Shown piece after piece: positions 39,906 through 48,189 of a stretch of DNA of 64,000 nt. Source of the DNA: Lentisphaerota bacterium (GTDB lineage Bacteria; Verrucomicrobiota; Kiritimatiellia; CAIQIC01; Lenti-01); the NCBI GenBank assembly GCA_012514035.1, contig JAAZBB010000077.1:1-64000 (forward strand), read 5' to 3'. Each line of letters starts with the position of its first letter. Position 1 is the stretch's first letter. A program made the translations under genes and the position numbers. The notes beneath the pieces were generated by a model. It was not told where the DNA came from. It searched no databases and was given only the letters and a program-made list of their open reading frames with translations.

Positions 39906-40874
39906 TCAAAAGGTCATTCCCGCACCAAGCGAAATGACCAGATATTCGTTCTCGATACCGGCGTTGTCTGCATCCCCGCCGTATTCGCCCGTTCGGGTGT
40001 CGTAGACTTCCATGTCACCGATGATCAAATCCACCTGCTGGTAGTCCAGGGCCGCCAGCAGGAACAGGTTCTGGAAGGTTCCCTGCCGGAGGGCGTAGCG
40101 AGCTTCCAGGCCGAAGCCCAGCATGTCGCCACCCTCGAAGGTTTCCTTGAAATGCAAGCCACGGGACACGTGCTCATCCCAATCCGTCGCCCACAGATAC
40201 GGGCTGTAGGTCAAATACCCCGAGAACGTGAAGTTGTTCAACTGCCAGTCCGCGCTTGCGCCCAGATATGGCATGCGGAATTCCTGCTCGTAATTGATCA
40301 TGTTGAGTCCGCCCAGGTCTTGCGGCACGTAGCCGTATTCGGGATAGAGCAGATATTGGCCGCGGTCCTCCCAAGTCCAGCCGTCCTGTTTGTAGCCCGC
40401 CATCACCCGCGCTTGCAGATTCTCCCGCGTCAGCAGGTCCCAGGCCACGTTCAGGTCGAGGATGTAGCCAGCCGTCACATCCACCTCCGACAGAGAATAA
40501 TGCGTCCAGTTCCCGGACGCGGGTTCCAGCCAGTCGTAGTCGTCCATTTCGCCGCTGCCCTCCGACAGCGCCAGCCACAGGCCGCCATTCACCGTCAGTT
40601 TGTCCAGCAGGCGAACCGACCCGCTGCCGCCGCCCACGACCACGTTCTTCAACTCCCAATCGAGGCGGCTTAACTGCCGGCGGCTTCCGTCCAGCGTTTC
40701 ATTGTCATACACATGTTCATGCGCTTCGCCGTTCAGCAGGCCCAGCGTAAGTTGACCCGCGAAGGCGATTCCAGGACCCTCGTTCGGCCCGGCCAGGGCC
40801 CCGGCCTGAAATGCCGCGAAGCCCGCCACCGGGATCAAAACCATCGCCAATAATCCGGGAATGACTTTTTTCAT
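39906..40874 (-). CDS. Omptin-family outer-membrane protease
   Basis: 322 residues from ATG 40874 (MKKVIPGLLAMVLIPVAGFA signal peptide). The strands and loops follow the OmpT/Pla pattern: the catalytic Asp pair Asp112-Tyr-Asp114 (MDDYDW, corresponding to OmpT D83/D85), the Asp-His pair Asp233-Glu-His235 (TDWDEHV, corresponding to D210/H212), NYEQEFRMPYLG, and the C-terminal AGIENEYLVISLGAGMTF ending in aromatic Phe. All four catalytic positions are kept, so an active aspartic-type beta-barrel protease is predicted. Omptins normally need LPS for activity, consistent with the heptosyltransferase at 21766. They are best known from enterobacteria, so finding one here is unusual. The S41-like gene follows 20 bp downstream. 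Confidence 0.85.
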   Translation of the reverse strand: MKKVIPGLLAMVLIPVAGFAAFQAGALAGPNEGPGIAFAGQLTLGLLNGEAHEHVYDNETLDGSRRQLSRLDWELKNVVVGGGSGSVRLLDKLTVNGGLWLALSEGSGEMDDYDWLEPASGNWTHYSLSEVDVTAGYILDLNVAWDLLTRENLQARVMAGYKQDGWTWEDRGQYLLYPEYGYVPQDLGGLNMINYEQEFRMPYLGASADWQLNNFTFSGYLTYSPYLWATDWDEHVSRGLHFKETFEGGDMLGFGLEARYALRQGTFQNLFLLAALDYQQVDLIIGDMEVYDTRTGEYGGDADNAGIENEYLVISLGAGMTF

Positions 40875-41026
40875 CGTGCCCAGGTCCTCTCTACTTGGCA
40901 GCCAGTCTGCGGTTCCTCCGCCGCACCGTAAAGCAGAAAAACATCCGCTTGTCCGGCGGGTCGCTGCCGCTTGCCCATGTTCTTTTTCTTGTCCACATTC
41001 CCGCCCCAAGGCACAATCGGACCCCA

Positions 41027-42025
41027 ATGGACGCGACCCTCCACATGCCCATCCTGCTGGAGCCCATGTACAAGGAGTACATCTGGGGTGGCGATCGTCT
41101 CCTCCATGAATTCCACCGACGGCTCAATCCCGGAATTTATGCCGAGGCCTGGGAAATTTCCGACCATCCCGATGGCCGCACCCGCATCCTCAACGGCCCC
41201 GATGCCGGAGCCACTCTGTCCGAAGCCATTGCGCGACGCGGCCCGGACCTGTTGGGCAACGGCCGTACGGACAAGACCTTTCCGCTTCTGGTCAAGATCA
41301 TCGACGCCCGCGAAACCCTCTCCGTGCAGGTCCACCCCGACGATGACGCCGCAGCGCGCCTGGGCGGCGAAGCCAAGAGCGAAATGTGGTACGTGCTTTC
41401 CTCCACTCCCGACGCCCACATCTATTCCGGATTCAAGCCCGGTGTCACCCCCGCCGATTTTGAAAAGGCCCGCGCGGCCGGCACAATTCCGGCGCTCCTG
41501 CAGCGGTTCCGGGCCCTGCCCGGCATGGTCTTCAACACCCCCGGCGGACGCATCCATGCCATTGGCGCCGGATGCCTCCTGCTCGAAATCCAGCAGGACG
41601 CAAACACCACCTATCGGCTGTACGACTGGGACCGGCTGGACAAAGAAGGCCGCCCCCGCCCCCTCCACGTGGAGCAGGCCTTGCGCGCCATCAATTGGGA
41701 CCTGACGGACAGTCCCGTCGCCCCCATCCAGCCTCGAATCCCCCAACCGGCCGGCCACGCTGTACGTCTCGTGCTGGACTCTCCCCATTTCCACGTCGAG
41801 GAATGGACTCTGACCGCGCCCTGCAGCATCACACACGACTCCTCCAGTTTCCTGATTCTCTTCCCGATCAACAGAAACGTGCGCATCCGCACCCCGGGCC
41901 AGCCAGCCATGATCCTGCAACGCCGTTCCACCTGCCTGCTGCCGGCTATCTTGGATTCGTTTCTCATCCAGCCCGCCGAATCCGACGGAGAAGCAGTCCG
42001 GCTCCTCGTCACCCGCCGGCCGTAA
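41027..42025 (+). CDS. manA: Mannose-6-phosphate isomerase, class I
   Basis: 332 residues from ATG 41027 (ATG 41045 is an alternative; the frame is open further up but overlaps the divergent promoter region). Cupin-type phosphomannose isomerase: YKEYIWGGDRL at the N terminus, zinc ligands in LSVQVHPDDDAAA (Gln, His), EMWYVL (Glu), and GRIHAIGAGCLLLEIQQ (His). It converts fructose-6-P and mannose-6-P. The short Bacillus-type length fits class I short forms. It stands divergent to the omptin gene. No cofactor gene nearby. Confidence 0.9.
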   Translation: MDATLHMPILLEPMYKEYIWGGDRLLHEFHRRLNPGIYAEAWEISDHPDGRTRILNGPDAGATLSEAIARRGPDLLGNGRTDKTFPLLVKIIDARETLSVQVHPDDDAAARLGGEAKSEMWYVLSSTPDAHIYSGFKPGVTPADFEKARAAGTIPALLQRFRALPGMVFNTPGGRIHAIGAGCLLLEIQQDANTTYRLYDWDRLDKEGRPRPLHVEQALRAINWDLTDSPVAPIQPRIPQPAGHAVRLVLDSPHFHVEEWTLTAPCSITHDSSSFLILFPINRNVRIRTPGQPAMILQRRSTCLLPAILDSFLIQPAESDGEAVRLLVTRRP

Positions 42026-42071
42026 CCCTCATTGGTCCTGCCTCACTGCATCTTCAGCATCTTGACTCATA

Positions 42072-42123
42072 GGTATGGTTTTTATAAAAACTTTATAGAT
42101 ACTGTTTTTATAAAAACAATACC
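42072..42123 (+). promoter_or_regulatory. Double AT-rich palindromic operator upstream of wHTH regulator
   Basis: Two identical perfect 14-bp palindromes GTTTTTATAAAAAC at 42078-42091 and 42104-42117, 26 bp centre to centre, enclosed by GGTAT (42072-42076) and ATACC (42119-42123). The site ends 8 bp before the ATG of the regulator, so it probably overlaps the promoter or the transcript start. Strong candidate for autoregulation by the double-wHTH protein. Confidence 0.7.
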
Positions 42124-42131
42124 TGAAGCCC

Positions 42132-42692
42132 ATGAATCGACGGCTGAGTCCGACCCTGTGGAGAACCTGCCGGATGTTGTCCGGCAAGACGCGCATCCGG
42201 CTGCTGCATCACATTTGCAACCACCCGGGAGATCATGTGTCCGCGATGGCCAAGACCATGGGCATCGGCGTATCCGCTGCCAGTCAGGAACTTCGCCGCA
42301 TTCAATCACGTGGAATCCTTCAAACCGAGTACCGGGGCGCGAAGCTGATCTACCGTCTCGGCGCCGACCCGCTGGTCTATTCTGCCGCTCCGATCGTCAA
42401 TGCCCTGCAGGCCAGCCTCACAACCGGCGGGGATCAGGAAGGCGAACGGCTGCGTCGCATCGCCAAAGGATTGGGACATCGCAAACGGATTGCGCTGCTC
42501 CGCTCGCTGTTGAAATCTCCCCAAACCACCTATGCCCTGCAACAGGAACTGAAGATGGCCTTTTGCACCATTCGACCTCACCTTGACGCACTGCTGGAAA
42601 GCGGCCTGATTCGCCGCACCGGCCGGACCTTCCACCCGGTATCCCCATCACATCCGTTGGCCCGGGCCCTGCTGAAACTGCTGCCGGATTAA
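42132..42692 (+). CDS. Putative transcriptional regulator with two winged-helix domains
   Basis: 186 residues. The N-terminal domain (~15-75: MLSGKTRIRLLHHICNHPGDHVSAMAKTMGIGVSAASQELRRIQSRGIL) and a second copy (~105-170: KGLGHRKRIALLRSLLKSPQTTYALQQELKMAFCTIRPHLDALLESGLI) both have the ArsR-like winged-helix pattern (quoted in pieces; key features are the recognition helix SAASQELRRI and TIRPHLDALL). Cys residues (14, 29, 144) do not form an obvious ArsR metal site. Such duplicated ArsR-like proteins are uncommon. The symmetric duplicated palindromes 15-50 bp upstream are the natural candidate binding site. The ketopantoate-reductase-like gene follows after 47 bp in the same direction. Confidence 0.7.
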   Translation: MNRRLSPTLWRTCRMLSGKTRIRLLHHICNHPGDHVSAMAKTMGIGVSAASQELRRIQSRGILQTEYRGAKLIYRLGADPLVYSAAPIVNALQASLTTGGDQEGERLRRIAKGLGHRKRIALLRSLLKSPQTTYALQQELKMAFCTIRPHLDALLESGLIRRTGRTFHPVSPSHPLARALLKLLPD

Positions 42693-42739
42693 TCCGCCCC
42701 TGGCTTGCCCGAATCGGCTGTCCCCGGTATCCTTGCGGC

Positions 42740-43684
42740 ATGATACAGCCACCAGATCAGATGGCGTCCATCCGCAATGTTGCGCTTCTCGGGCTTGGCG
42801 CCATCGGCACGCTCTATGCCGCGCAGATCGTCGCCCGCGATCCGACCTGTCTGCGCATCATCGCCGATGCCCAGCGCATTGCCAGATTCCGCGCCGACCC
42901 GCCATCCCTCAACGGCCGGCGTCTCCATTTGAAGTATGTCTCCCCGGACAATCCCGGCCCAACCGCCGACCTTGTCCTCGTCGCCGTCAAAGCCCCCGCC
43001 CTCTCATCCGCGCTCCCCGCCATTGCCCCGGTGCTGTCCGACACCACTCAGATTCTGCCGCTTCTCAACGGCATTACCGCCCAGGATGTCCTGGCCAATG
43101 CCTTCGGCTGGGCCCGCGTTCTCCATGGGTTTGTCAATTGCAACAGCGCCATGCGCATCGGACATGCCGTCGTGCAGCAGGGCACCGCCAAGATTGTGTT
43201 CGGCGAAGCGCTCAATGAGCCGCCATCCGCCCGGGTAACCGCTGTCGCCGCTTTCTTTTCACGGCTGGGCATCGCCCATGATATCCCGGCGGACATGCGC
43301 AGCGCTCAGTGGCGGAAATTCATTCTGAACATCGGCCTCAACCAGGCACAAGCCGTCTTCCGCGCCCCGAACCGCGAACTCCAGCGCAACCCCGCCGCCA
43401 TGCAATTGGCGCGGACGCTAATGGACGAAGCCGCGGCTGTCGCTGTTGCTCTCGGCATTCCCGGCATGAACCAGGTCCCGAAGCGGGTAGAAAAACTCAT
43501 CCGTTCGCTGCCCCCGAATGAAAAGACCTCTATGCTGCAAGACGTCGAAGCCAACCGCCATCCCGAAATCGATCTCCTGGCCGGCACCATTTGCCGCCTG
43601 GGCCGGGAGCTGGGCATTCCCACCCCCGCCAATGAATCTGTCTTGCGGAGCTGGGATCCGCAGAAACTGGACGCCGGCCTGTGA
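42740..43684 (+). CDS. Ketopantoate reductase family protein (PanE/ApbA)
   Basis: 314 residues. The N-terminal Rossmann motif VALLGLGAIGTLYAAQI binds NADPH; VLVAVKAPAL and PLLNGITAQ are the conserved catalytic-side loops; KFILNIGLNQAQAVF contains the likely catalytic Lys; and the C-terminal helical domain ends EIDLLAGTICRLGRELGIPTPANE, typical of PanE. It would reduce 2-dehydropantoate in pantothenate synthesis, although the PanE family also includes reductases with other substrates. ATG 42740 is used; ATG 42761 (MASIRNVALLG) is an equally good alternative. No panB/panC nearby. Confidence 0.82.
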   Translation: MIQPPDQMASIRNVALLGLGAIGTLYAAQIVARDPTCLRIIADAQRIARFRADPPSLNGRRLHLKYVSPDNPGPTADLVLVAVKAPALSSALPAIAPVLSDTTQILPLLNGITAQDVLANAFGWARVLHGFVNCNSAMRIGHAVVQQGTAKIVFGEALNEPPSARVTAVAAFFSRLGIAHDIPADMRSAQWRKFILNIGLNQAQAVFRAPNRELQRNPAAMQLARTLMDEAAAVAVALGIPGMNQVPKRVEKLIRSLPPNEKTSMLQDVEANRHPEIDLLAGTICRLGRELGIPTPANESVLRSWDPQKLDAGL

Positions 43685-43761
43685 TTCCGGCCGGTCGTTG
43701 GCCGGACGGCGGGTGATCTCCACATCTCCGGCGCCCGCATTCGTTCACGACGCGTGCAGGA

Positions 43762-44856
43762 TCACATTAATCCGATCAGGGTTTTCACCGCTTTTTCCGC
43801 CCCACCCCGGGGGAGAATCTCCCGGGGTTCGGTGGCGGATTCGATCGCCGCCAAGGCCGGACCCAGCCGGCCGGCATACAAATCGGCCTGGGGAATGTGC
43901 ACATTCCGCAAAAAACGTTTTAGTTCCCGTTCCAGCATCGGATATTCAATGAAATCTTCCCGCTCAGCGTAAATGATCGGTCGGGCATTCGCCACGCAGT
44001 CACTCAATATCCCGTAGCCCGGCTTGGTGATCACCACATCCGAGCTGGCCAGCACATCCGAAAACCCGATGGTCCGTCGATCGACCGCGTGAATGTTCAT
44101 CCGTCCCGTCCACTCCAGCGGCTTGACGGTGAAGAATTCGAACGCATTCAGCGCTTCAACCGCGTCCAGGGCCGGTTCGTTCCACTCCAGGGAGGTGAAG
44201 GATAGTAATACCCAGCGCTTGTTGGCATCCGCCCCCGTCAAAGCCGCGAGTTCCCGGCGGCGGGCCCGCCCCGGTCGGGCCAGCAGCGGCAGGTCCGTGC
44301 GCCGGGGAAAGATGGACATCGCCGGGGAAAACGGCAATTTCAGCAGCAGCTTTGCCTTGCGGTATCCCTCCTCGAACATCCGGACCACCGGCCGCCAGCG
44401 CGGATCGCGAAGGGCAAACGGCGCATAGATCCAGTCCCATGAGAAATTGCCCACGGCCACCGCCGGGATGCCCGCTGCCGCCGCCGCCTCCAGCGGGATG
44501 GACGGAATATCCGCCACGACCAGATCCGCGCCTTCCCCGCGCAGCACTTCCGCCTCGTAGTCAACCAGCCGGGGCCGTTCCTCCAGCAATTCCAGTGTCG
44601 CTGCCAGCGTGGCGGCCACATCCACGCGGATGGAGTCTTTCTGCACCATGCCCACATCAAACGCCCCGGGCCGGACCACCAGCCGCCCGTCGCCATCCGG
44701 CAGACGGCTGCGCAGAAAAATCTCCGGCAGGTCGGTCGTCACAGTGATGCTCACCGCCGGATGCGCCGCCAGTAAAGCCCCGATTATTTCACTGGAACGC
44801 ACTCCGTGGCCATAGCCATGGGCCGTGATGTAATAGGCAATGTGCAACCGTTTCAT
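43762..44856 (-). CDS. Glycosyltransferase-like protein (arabinokinase N-terminal-type)
   Basis: 364 residues. The N terminus LHIAYYITAHGYGHGVRSSEII and the C-terminal SSDVVITKPGYGILSDCVANARPIIYAEREDFIEYPML are typical of a GT-B-fold protein related to the N-terminal domain of plant L-arabinokinase and to MurG/UGT-like enzymes, often annotated as hypothetical in bacteria. The KPGYG loop would bind the nucleotide of a sugar donor, but donor and acceptor are unknown. No signal peptide or membrane helix was noticed. It is convergent with the ketopantoate-reductase-like gene and divergent from sppA. Confidence 0.6.
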   Translation of the reverse strand: MKRLHIAYYITAHGYGHGVRSSEIIGALLAAHPAVSITVTTDLPEIFLRSRLPDGDGRLVVRPGAFDVGMVQKDSIRVDVAATLAATLELLEERPRLVDYEAEVLRGEGADLVVADIPSIPLEAAAAAGIPAVAVGNFSWDWIYAPFALRDPRWRPVVRMFEEGYRKAKLLLKLPFSPAMSIFPRRTDLPLLARPGRARRRELAALTGADANKRWVLLSFTSLEWNEPALDAVEALNAFEFFTVKPLEWTGRMNIHAVDRRTIGFSDVLASSDVVITKPGYGILSDCVANARPIIYAEREDFIEYPMLERELKRFLRNVHIPQADLYAGRLGPALAAIESATEPREILPRGGAEKAVKTLIGLM

Positions 44857-44953
44857 GTCATGGCCATCCTATCCATATCCCCTTATTCTGGAAAAGCCGG
44901 TTTTCCGTTTTCGGCTTTTCCGTTTTTGCTGGGATGTGCTAGGTTGCCGGGAA

Positions 44954-45982
44954 ATGAAAAGTCAAGGATCGATGCAAGGGGTACGCGTGAAATGCCGCCA
45001 TTGGCCGTTCTGGATCGTCATCATTCTGCTTGGCGGCGTTCTCGGACTGAGTCTGCTGCTCAACTTGACGGCCATCGGCCTCCTGACCGGCCCGGGCAAG
45101 CCCAGCCGGGTCCAAAAGGGCGAAGATGAATATCCCCGGTTCATTCAGAAGCACTCCTACGGTTCAGGCACGACCAAGGTTGTCCGGATTTCGTTCATCG
45201 GCGTTCTGACCCGGCAGCTCGATGGCGGCTGGTTCGGCACCACGGATCCCGTCGAGGACTGCCTCCGGCAAATCCGCGCGGCGCGCCAGGATCCCCATGT
45301 GGCGGCGATCATCCTCGAAGTGGATTCGCCCGGCGGCGAGGTAACTTCCGCCGACGAGATTCATCGTGAACTGACGCAATTCAAGGAAAGCCGTCCCGGC
45401 CGCAAGCTCACCGTGTTGGTCCATGATATGGCAGCTTCTGGCGCCTATTACATTTCATTGCCCGCCGACCGCATCCTGGCCCAGCCCACGGCACTCATCG
45501 GCTCCATCGGTGTGATTTTGCAGACCCTGAACATCCAGGGTCTCAGCGACAAACTCGGCGTAACTGACACTACCATCAAGTCGGGCAGGAACAAGGATCT
45601 GCTCAATCCCTTCCACCCCGTGGATCCAGAACAAATAGCGCTCCTGCAGGATTCCGTGGATGCGATGCACGAGCGTTTCGTGAACCTGATCGCCGAGGGC
45701 CGGGGCCTCAAGAAATCCGATTTAAAATCCATCGCCGATGGACGCCTGTTTACGGCTGCAGACGCGTTGAAGCACCAGTTGATCGACGGTATTGGTTATT
45801 GGGACGACGCCATGGCGGCCACCGCTGAAATGTTGGGAGTCGAAGACATTCTGGTCATCGGATACGAAACACAGAACACCTTCTGGGGCCTGCTGCTGGG
45901 TGCCCGGTCACCTCTGCCCGCGATCCAGTCGCTGATCTCGGAAGCGACCACCCCGCGCCGACTGTATCTCTGGCGGCCGTAA
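44954..45982 (+). CDS. sppA: Signal peptide peptidase SppA (S49 family)
   Basis: 342 residues from ATG 44954. The start is uncertain: ATG 44972 and GTG 44987 (with AAGGGG 6 nt upstream, giving MKCRHWPFWIVIILLGG) are good alternatives, and the membrane anchor FWIVIILLGGVLGLSLLLNL lies after all of them. The S49 domain has AAIILEVDSPGGEVTSAD, the nucleophile Ser in DMAASGAYYISLPAD, and the general-base Lys in TIKSGRNKDLLNP, spaced as in the short Bacillus-type SppA. The protease degrades cleaved signal peptides or stress-damaged membrane proteins at the cytoplasmic membrane. Catalytic residues are intact. Confidence 0.9.
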   Translation: MKSQGSMQGVRVKCRHWPFWIVIILLGGVLGLSLLLNLTAIGLLTGPGKPSRVQKGEDEYPRFIQKHSYGSGTTKVVRISFIGVLTRQLDGGWFGTTDPVEDCLRQIRAARQDPHVAAIILEVDSPGGEVTSADEIHRELTQFKESRPGRKLTVLVHDMAASGAYYISLPADRILAQPTALIGSIGVILQTLNIQGLSDKLGVTDTTIKSGRNKDLLNPFHPVDPEQIALLQDSVDAMHERFVNLIAEGRGLKKSDLKSIADGRLFTAADALKHQLIDGIGYWDDAMAATAEMLGVEDILVIGYETQNTFWGLLLGARSPLPAIQSLISEATTPRRLYLWRP

Positions 45983-46019
45983 TCCTCCCTCCCATCTGTC
46001 GGCAAAATACTCCTGCGCG

Positions 46020-46189
46020 CGTAATGCCGGGAATTAATTAAGTATGACCAATTATAAGTTAAATAAAATATATCCAATTATATATATTTACTTAAACATC
46101 AGTAAATTATACACAATACTATTCAACACAGTTAATTAACTGTATCCAGTGCCATATTTTCAGAACTCGAATATGGGGACAGAATTAAT
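46020..46189. other. AT-rich island with palindromes between sppA and aminotransferase
   Basis: About 170 bp of very AT-rich DNA in a GC-rich region. It contains the perfect palindrome CAGTTAATTAACTG (46129-46142), a hairpin CCATATT (46152-46158) / AATATGG (46170-46176) and, just before the aminotransferase stop, GGGGACAGAATTAATT (46175-46190), a string resembling borders of RAYT-type elements; GGAATTAATTAAG (46030-46042) echoes it at the other end. No gene was found in it. Confidence 0.6.
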
Positions 46190-47365
46190 TTATCGTTCCG
46201 CGCGGATGTTGGCGACGAAGATGGCCATGCGCTTCATGGCTTCGCGGATGTTCTCCATGCTGGTGGCATAGGCACAGCGCAAGAAACCCGCGCCGGATTT
46301 GCCAAACGCATCGCCCGGCACAACCGCGACGCTCTGTTCCTCCAGGAAACGCATCGCAAAATCCTCCGACGACACGCCCAAATCGCCGATATAGGGGAAG
46401 GCATAGAACGCGCCAGCCGGCGTATGGCAGGAAACCTTCATATCGGCAAACGATGCAATCAGATAATTGCGCCGACGGTTGTATTCCCCCAGCATCGCGG
46501 CCACGGCCTCGTCACCGCGTTCCAGCGCCTCGGCCGCGGCCATCTGGCCCGTGGTGGGCGCACTCATGATGGCGTACTGATGCAGTTTCATCATGTTCTC
46601 GGAGATCTCGGCCGGGGCACAGGCATAACCGATGCGGAAGCCGGTCATGGCCCAGGCCTTCGACATGCCGTGCAGGAAGATTGTACGTTCCTTCATGCCG
46701 GGCACCGAAACAAAGCTGACGTGCTTCGAGTCGTAGGTCAGCTCCGCGTAGATTTCGTCTGTCAGGAGCAGCAGATCGTGCCGGATGCAGAAGTCGGCAA
46801 TGTCCTCGACGTCGGACTTGGCCAGCACCGCGCCGGTCGGGTTGCAGGGAAAATTGAGCATCAGCACGCGTGTTTTTTTCGTGACCGCCTTTTCAAGCAT
46901 GGGCCGGGTCAGGCGGAATTGGTCCTCGCGGCGGGTTTCGACGCAGACCGGTGTGCCTCCTGCCAGGATAATGCTGGGCCGGTAGCTGACAAAACACGGC
47001 TCGTGATAGATCACCTCGTCGCCGGGATTCACAATCGTGCGCAGGGCAATGTCGATGGCCTCGCTGACACCCACCGTAACGAGGATTTCCCGGTCCCAGT
47101 CATATTCCGCGCCGAACTGCCGAGCCACATAGCGGGCGATAGCCTTGCGCAATCCGGGATCGCCGCGGTTCGAGGTATAGTGCGTGGCCCCGCGTTCCAA
47201 CGACCAGACGGCCGCTTCGCGCACGGTCCATGGGGTGTCGAAGTCTGGTTCGCCAACGCCCAGTGAGATCACATCCTTGCGGGATGCAACGATGTCGAAA
47301 AACTTGCGGATACCCGAAAACGGGAGCACTTGCACATGCGCCGCAACTCTGCTTCTGCCCTTCAT
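46190..47365 (-). CDS. Aminotransferase class I/II, aspartate-aminotransferase-like
   Basis: 391 residues, a PLP-dependent fold-type I aminotransferase. VISLGVGEPDFDTPWTVREA is the family start; VTVGVSEAIDIALRTIVNPGDEVI, NFPCNPTGAVL, DEIYAELTY, and the PLP-Lys segment HGMSKAWAMTGFRIGYACAP are all present. The subgroup (PatA/AspC-like of Gram-positives and archaea) acts on aspartate, aromatic or N-acetyl-diaminopimelate-type substrates, which cannot be resolved here. The gene follows an Lrp/AsnC regulator by 24 bp on the same strand; this pairing is common and suggests the regulator controls it according to amino-acid supply. Confidence 0.9.
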   Translation of the reverse strand: MKGRSRVAAHVQVLPFSGIRKFFDIVASRKDVISLGVGEPDFDTPWTVREAAVWSLERGATHYTSNRGDPGLRKAIARYVARQFGAEYDWDREILVTVGVSEAIDIALRTIVNPGDEVIYHEPCFVSYRPSIILAGGTPVCVETRREDQFRLTRPMLEKAVTKKTRVLMLNFPCNPTGAVLAKSDVEDIADFCIRHDLLLLTDEIYAELTYDSKHVSFVSVPGMKERTIFLHGMSKAWAMTGFRIGYACAPAEISENMMKLHQYAIMSAPTTGQMAAAEALERGDEAVAAMLGEYNRRRNYLIASFADMKVSCHTPAGAFYAFPYIGDLGVSSEDFAMRFLEEQSVAVVPGDAFGKSGAGFLRCAYATSMENIREAMKRMAIFVANIRAER

Positions 47366-47389
47366 GGCCCGACTGCCCTTCTCCGCAGC

Positions 47390-47869
47390 CTAGGGACTGA
47401 TTTGCAGACGGTCGTCGTGCTTGTCCCCGTCCATCAGCACCCCGTCCTGTTTGTAGGTCTTGAGCATGAAATGCGTTCCCGTGGACAGTACGCCGTCCAG
47501 CGTTGCCAGCCGCTCGCTGACGAACGAGGCCACCTCCCGGAGGGTGTTGCCCTCCACGAACAGCAGCAGGTCGTACTTGCCCGACATCAGGTGCATGTTC
47601 ACCACTTCCGGAAAGCCGCTGATACGCCGGGCCACGCGGTCGAATCCACCCTCGCGCTCCGGCTGCACCTTGACCTCAATAACTGCGGTTACGTGATCAT
47701 CCGGCAGATGATCCTCGTTGATCAGCGCTCGGTAGCCGCGGATGGTGCCTTCCTTTTCATAGTCCTCGATGCGCGCGGCGACCTCGGCCGGGGTCGACTG
47801 GATCATCTTCGCGATGTCCTCTACGCTCGTGCGGGCGTTCTTTCTGATGATTTCCAACAGCTCATCCAT
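47390..47869 (-). CDS. Lrp/AsnC family transcriptional regulator
   Basis: 159 residues. The N-terminal HTH (MDELLEIIRKNARTSVEDIAKMIQSTPAEVAARIEDYEKEGTI, abbreviated key: SVEDIAKMI and VAARIEDYE) and the C-terminal RAM effector domain (AVIEVKVQPEREGGFDRVARRI; EVVNMHLMSGKYDLLLFVEG) are normal for the family, which forms octamers that bind amino acids. It precedes the aminotransferase in an apparent two-gene operon. No specific operator was identified in the 130 bp upstream, which leads into a repeat element (47996-48138). Confidence 0.92.
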   Translation of the reverse strand: MDELLEIIRKNARTSVEDIAKMIQSTPAEVAARIEDYEKEGTIRGYRALINEDHLPDDHVTAVIEVKVQPEREGGFDRVARRISGFPEVVNMHLMSGKYDLLLFVEGNTLREVASFVSERLATLDGVLSTGTHFMLKTYKQDGVLMDGDKHDDRLQISP

Positions 47870-47995
47870 GGCTTGTCTCCGATTTAAATCCGCATCCTAC
47901 CAATCTCAACCGGCCCAATGCCACCCAATTTGCATGGTTCTTGAATCATGCCGGAAGTAGGTGCATCCCTGTTTCGTTGACAACGATCGACCAAA

Positions 47996-48138
47996 TTTGG
48001 AGTGCGGCGGAAAGCGAGACTCGGCGAGCGCCACTCCGCTTTTTTCGGGGGCAGCCGAATGGCCAGCCGGAACAGCCGGGAAAGCCCAGCAGCCAAAGCG
48101 GGGCCGCCTCCCGTTGGTCGTTGTCCCCGCACTCCAAA
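47996..48138. repeat. 143-bp element with the same termini as the RAYT repeats
   Basis: Begins TTTGGAGTGCGGCGG (47996-48010) and ends CGCACTCCAAA (48128-48138), the same inverted termini as the hairpin units at 412-648 and 1234-1469; the first 15 bp are identical to the minus-strand start of units C and F. The interior differs (AAAGCGAGACTCGGCGAGCG, then a run around CACTCCGC-TTTTTTCGGGGG). A third partial terminus TTTGGAGT follows at 48152. It looks like a non-autonomous MITE/REPIN relative. Confidence 0.75.
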
Positions 48139-48189
48139 CCGAGCCGCACAATTTGGAGTAGGGAAGGCGCCCCCCCATCTGAAGACGCC

